A stretch of 10,766 nt of DNA from NCBI GenBank assembly GCA_001600415.1, contig BCJX01000002.1, positions 974,862 through 985,627 of the forward strand, in the 5' to 3' direction. Each line of letters starts with the position of its first letter. Position 1 is the stretch's first letter. This DNA is from Pascua guehoae (lineage: Eukaryota; Basidiomycota; Tremellomycetes; Trichosporonales; Trichosporonaceae). The notes beneath the pieces are model-generated. The model had not been told where the DNA came from. It saw only the letters and a list, made by a program, of their open reading frames with translations, and searched no databases. Positions 8,236 through 10,766 of the stretch are shown in pieces. Made by a program: the position numbers and the translations under genes.

Positions 8236-9270
8236 ATGGCCGACATGAATGAGATTGCCAAGCAGGTGCGTCCGAGTGCGGGCGAGGGAACCAGAGCAGT
8301 GTAGGAGCTGACGGCAGTTCACCGGTGCGTTTCGGGTCTTGCGTCTCTCAGCTCGCAGGTGGCGGGCATGTGCTCGGGACACGGGCTAGCGTGTTGGTGT
8401 TGCTCGCCGGAGGTGACGACAGCGTCAACAACCTATTCCCCCGCACGCAGGCGCCGGTCGCCGACGAGCCTCGGTGGGCTGCTGACAATGGCTGACGGCA
8501 GACTACTACTACAACACATTCGACGCGGACCGCGCGCAGCTCGCGCCGCTCTACGTGCGTCCAAGCGCTCTGTCTGCTGTTGCCTCGGTCACTCTATCAC
8601 TGCAGCGACTGAACGGCACGCACGCAGAGTAGCTGTGCAGAGTATACACACAGTGTTGCTGACGGCAGCGCGAGGGCTCGATGCTCACATGGGAGCAGCA
8701 GCCGTTCCAGGGCACCCAGGCGATCATGGAGAAGCTCACGGTGAGCCGCGCGTCATCGGGGTGGGGTGCGGGTTCGGGGGAGGGACGCGAGGGTGCGACG
8801 AGAGGCTGGGAGCGAGGAGGGGTGTAGAGGGGTGCAGAGGGGTGCAAGCGCTCGAGCACCGCGGGGCCAAGGCGTCGGGGACGGGCCGATCTCGGCGATG
8901 CGCGCGTTGGAGGAGAGGGGGCGTGTGTGTCTGTGTCCCACACAGCGGCCACAGCGCCCTTCTCGTCATGAATAGCAGCACCCACAGTGACAAGGAGGCG
9001 GATGCTCCACCTTGCCCGCCGACGTGAATCCGTCCCACCAACCCGCTCCCCAGCGCCGGCTTGTGGCATCGGGTGGATCACACGAACCGTCGGAACGAGC
9101 GCCAGCGGACGTTTCCACGGGCCTCCTTCTCATGGGAGCAACAGGCGTACAGTTGCCAACGTTGCCATGCTTCTCTTCGCCCGTCCATTCTTCATTCGAC
9201 TCACTTCCTTTCCTGTCTTCTCACTCATTCCCTCCTTATCTCCTCTCTCCCCTCCCCTCCCTTCCTTCCT

Positions 9271-9348
<78 letters not shown>

Positions 9349-10252
9349 ATTCCGAAGCGGACTCGCCCCCCCACCCCCCCAGCCCCACGCACCACTCTAA
9401 CCCCAGACCCTCCCATTCACCAAGGTCGCCCACCGCGTGATTACGCGCGACGTCCAGCCTGCCTCGGCAACGATTGCGTCCATGCTCGTCCTCGTCACTG
9501 GCCAGCTCATTGTCGACGACGGCAGCAACATTCTCCAGTACTCGCAAATGTTCCACGTGAGTAGAGATGGGGTTGGAGCGTGGCCGAGGGCTGCGCTTGG
9601 TGGCCGTTGTTAGAACACAAGGGAGCCGCGGAGGTGGAATGGCCGATACTGCGATACGGGGATCCCACACAGCAGACACAGCAGACACAGCAGACGGGGG
9701 TTGGGACCCGGCCTGGTGGTGGCGGTTTGGGACATGTCCTGGCGAGCAGAAGAGGGTGTACGAGGCGAGAATGAGGAAACGATGCGAGAGGAAGGAAGAC
9801 AAGCCAGAACGGTGTGTGAGGCAGGAATGAGCGATAGCGAGAACAACGAGGACCAGCCAGAGCCGCTCCAAAGAACGCGCAAGTCAACTGGGATGACAAT
9901 GCGTCTGCGAGATGAGGTCGAGCACCGCGGCTTGGAGGCTCGGAGAGTACCGCCTCGACAGGCTGGTCTGCGAAGCACAAAAGCGGTTGGTGCTCTATCG
10001 GAGCCGCCAGTGTACTCCCTGTTCGCTCCAATCCAGAATGCAGGCAATACCCGCATTCCGACAACTGCACACCGCTGACATGCAGCTCGTGCCCGAGGGC
10101 GGCAGCTACTTTGTCCAAAACGACGTCTTCCGCCTGTGAGTCTTTGTGTCCATCTGCAGAATGATCGACCGTTCTGGACCTCCCGAGTTGCTCTGAACCA
10201 GCATACTCCCAGATACGGAACGCAGTACTGACGACGCAGCGTGTACGGCTAG
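8236..10252 (+). CDS. NTF2: Nuclear transport factor 2 (NTF2), seven coding exons
   Basis: NTF2 dimers bind Ran-GDP and FxFG nucleoporins and return Ran to the nucleus. Coding exons are 8236-8265, 8318-8324, 8502-8554, 8669-8740, 9407-9556, 10086-10135 and 10240-10252. They total 375 nt and 124 residues, matching the family's usual 120-127. The protein is colinear with fungal NTF2: IAKQFTDYYYNTFDADRAQL near the start, MLTWEQQPFQGTQAIMEKLT, LPFTKVAHRVITRDVQPAS, VLVTGQLIVDD, YSQMFHLVPEGGSYFVQNDV, ending FRLVYG. Introns are 52, 177, 114, 666, 529 and 104 nt. Donors are gtgcgt (introns 1-3), gtgagc (4) and gtgagt (5-6). Every intron ends in CTRAC placed 6-8 nt from the AG. The 7-nt second exon is required to keep frame. 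The start context is CCAACATGGCC; a second ATG at codon 4 is less likely. Intron 4 carries a 75-base C run. Retention of the last intron would stop at TGA right after FRL, dropping only the last three residues. Confidence 0.96.
8318..8324 (+). other. NTF2: 7-nt micro-exon of NTF2
   Basis: TTCACCG sits between acceptor gctgacggcag (8307-8317) and donor gtgcgt (8325-8330). It adds Phe and Thr and the first base of an Asp codon completed by AC at 8502, giving AKQ-FTD-YYYNTFD. This aligns residue for residue with the FTxFYYxxFD motif of yeast and Cryptococcus NTF2. Skipping it shifts the frame. Confidence 0.93.
8818..8847. repeat. 10-bp tandem repeat, AGGGGTGCAG type, three copies, in NTF2 intron 4
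   Basis: Copies lie at 8818-8827, 8828-8837 and 8838-8847, differing at one or two positions. They are non-coding and no role is evident. Confidence 0.85.
9272..9346. repeat. Poly-C homopolymer of 75 bases in NTF2 intron 4
   Basis: This pure C run of 75 bases on the sense strand follows a CT-rich stretch (about 9170-9270). It lies 50 nt before the CTAAC branch site (9397-9401) and 60 nt before exon 5. On the antisense strand it is poly-G. The exact length is doubtful given the limits of sequencing and assembly. Confidence 0.97.
9667..9693. repeat. 9-bp tandem repeat ACACAGCAG x3 in NTF2 intron 5
   Basis: Three perfect copies lie at 9667-9675, 9676-9684 and 9685-9693. They include several AG dinucleotides but no CTRAC nearby, so they are not expected to act as acceptors. 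Confidence 0.9.
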
Positions 10253-10513
10253 AGGGTGGGGTAATGAATGCATGATATACTAGTGTCCGCGTCGTGTCTA
10301 GAGTGCGTGCTGTCGACGCAGGAGTCGAGGCGACAACGACTCGATGTGGGCCGCAGAGGCGTGGTGTCAAAAGGTGACATTGGGCGAGGTGGTGAATGAA
10401 TGGGAGCAGCTGGAGCAGAGTTGGAGCAAGAGTCGAAACGAGGGCAGCGGCAGCGGCTCATGGTACCGGATGAACCGCATTCTGGTGCACAGCACGACCA
10501 GCCCACTTCCCGC
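10253..10513. other. Convergent 3' intergenic region between NTF2 and the AK6/Fap7 gene
   Basis: The two stop codons face each other across 261 bases, so this must hold both polyadenylation regions. An A/T-richer stretch after the NTF2 stop (around 10261-10282, with GTAATGAATGCATGATATAC) is the likeliest processing area for NTF2. No clear AATAAA was found. Short GGAGCA repeats lie around 10402-10430. Confidence 0.45.
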
Positions 10514-10730
10514 TCACTCATCGTGCACGCCGCCCTCGCGGTCCTCGCGCCACTGGGCGACCCACTGGGCGATCCGGCGCACATTGTCCTCGACCTCTGC
10601 GTCGCCCCCGCTCCCGTCCGACTGGAGCTCGACGACAATCTCGTCGGCGTAGCTCTCGCGCGTCTCGGTCGTGCACGTCATCATGATTTCCGCAGTGATG
10701 TTTTCGGTAATCTTGTTTTCGGGGTAGTTG
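10514..10730 (-). CDS. FAP7: Adenylate kinase isoenzyme 6 / Fap7 homologue, last exon (partial)
   Basis: Fap7/AK6 is a small P-loop NMP kinase-like ATPase that binds Rps14 and supports the final 20S pre-rRNA cleavage of 40S maturation. Only the C-terminal 71 residues are inside the window. They match the family tail: NYPENKITENITAEIM (RGY..KI.EN.DAEIM in yeast and human), then ESYADEIVVELQSD (ESY.PEIVVELQSD), then VEDNVRRIAQWVAQW (I..NV.RI..W...W), ending at TGA 10516-10514. An acidic/Gly insert (GSGGDAE) follows VELQSD, longer than I recall in yeast. The exon begins in phase 2 (its first base completes a codon, likely Arg) after acceptor CTGACCCCCAG (10741-10731), with the intron running off the right edge. 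The P-loop and NMP-binding parts are outside. Confidence 0.92.
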
Positions 10731-10766
10731 CTGGGGGTCAGTCGTCGTCCAGTGTAAGGAGGGGGG
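10731..10766 (-). other. 3' end of an intron of the AK6/Fap7 gene, cut by the window edge
   Basis: The acceptor AG lies at 10732-10731 with branch site CTGAC at 10741-10737, the compact layout shared by the other introns. The upstream exons lie beyond position 10766. Confidence 0.8.

Noticed and set aside
8551..9081. Minus-strand open frame over NTF2 introns 3 and 4
   Set aside because: It is antisense to confirmed NTF2 exons and its sequence is low-complexity. No homology was recognised.
9130..9564. Poly-proline and poly-glycine open frames over the C run
   Set aside because: They only exist because a homopolymer lacks stop codons. The region is NTF2 intron 4, and exon 5 is read in a frame fixed by NTF2 similarity.
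10136..10142. TGA at 10137-10139 as the true NTF2 stop
   Set aside because: It lies within a perfect gtgagt donor. Splicing to 10240 gives the expected FRL-VYG ending and usual length. It remains the stop of an intron-retained form.

Overview
The window looks like nuclear DNA of a GC-rich basidiomycete fungus. The genes are split by introns with GTGCGT or GTGAGY donors and CTRAC branch sites. Coding frames favour C or G at third positions, and leaders are pyrimidine-rich. The reconstructed NTF2 protein most resembles, from memory, those of Tremellomycetes (Cryptococcus/Trichosporonales group). That placement is inference. No bacterial, viral, tRNA, rRNA or CRISPR signal was seen.

Layout. (1) 99-1602, minus: a hypothetical protein with a folded-looking N-terminal half and a disordered Ser/Pro/Arg/His-rich C-terminal half. 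It very probably has a small last exon (99-176) behind an intron that carries a minisatellite and a 25-base C tract (sense strand). (2) 1603-5240: about 3.6 kb with no convincing gene, holding the pyrimidine-rich leader of gene 1 and several short G- or C-rich minisatellites. (3) 5241-6855, minus: a two-exon secreted, GPI-anchored kelch-like cell-surface protein. (4) 6856-8235: divergent promoter region between this gene and NTF2. (5) 8236-10252, plus: NTF2, the Ran-GDP nuclear import factor, rebuilt as seven coding exons encoding 124 residues. They include a 7-nt micro-exon and a 13-nt last coding segment. (6) 10514-10730, minus: the last exon of an AK6/Fap7-type adenylate kinase, convergent with NTF2 and running off the right edge.

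The genes are unrelated housekeeping or surface functions and not an operon-like system. The most notable signal is in the gene architecture. All nine introns whose 3' end I can see have the CTRAC branch site almost touching the acceptor, with the branch A 6-8 nt from the AG. Three consecutive NTF2 introns begin with GTGCGT and end with the identical 11-mer GCTGACGGCAG. A 75-base pure C run sits inside NTF2 intron 4, and a smaller C run occupies the equivalent place in the last intron of gene 1. I found no mobile element and no evident new defence or biosynthetic system.
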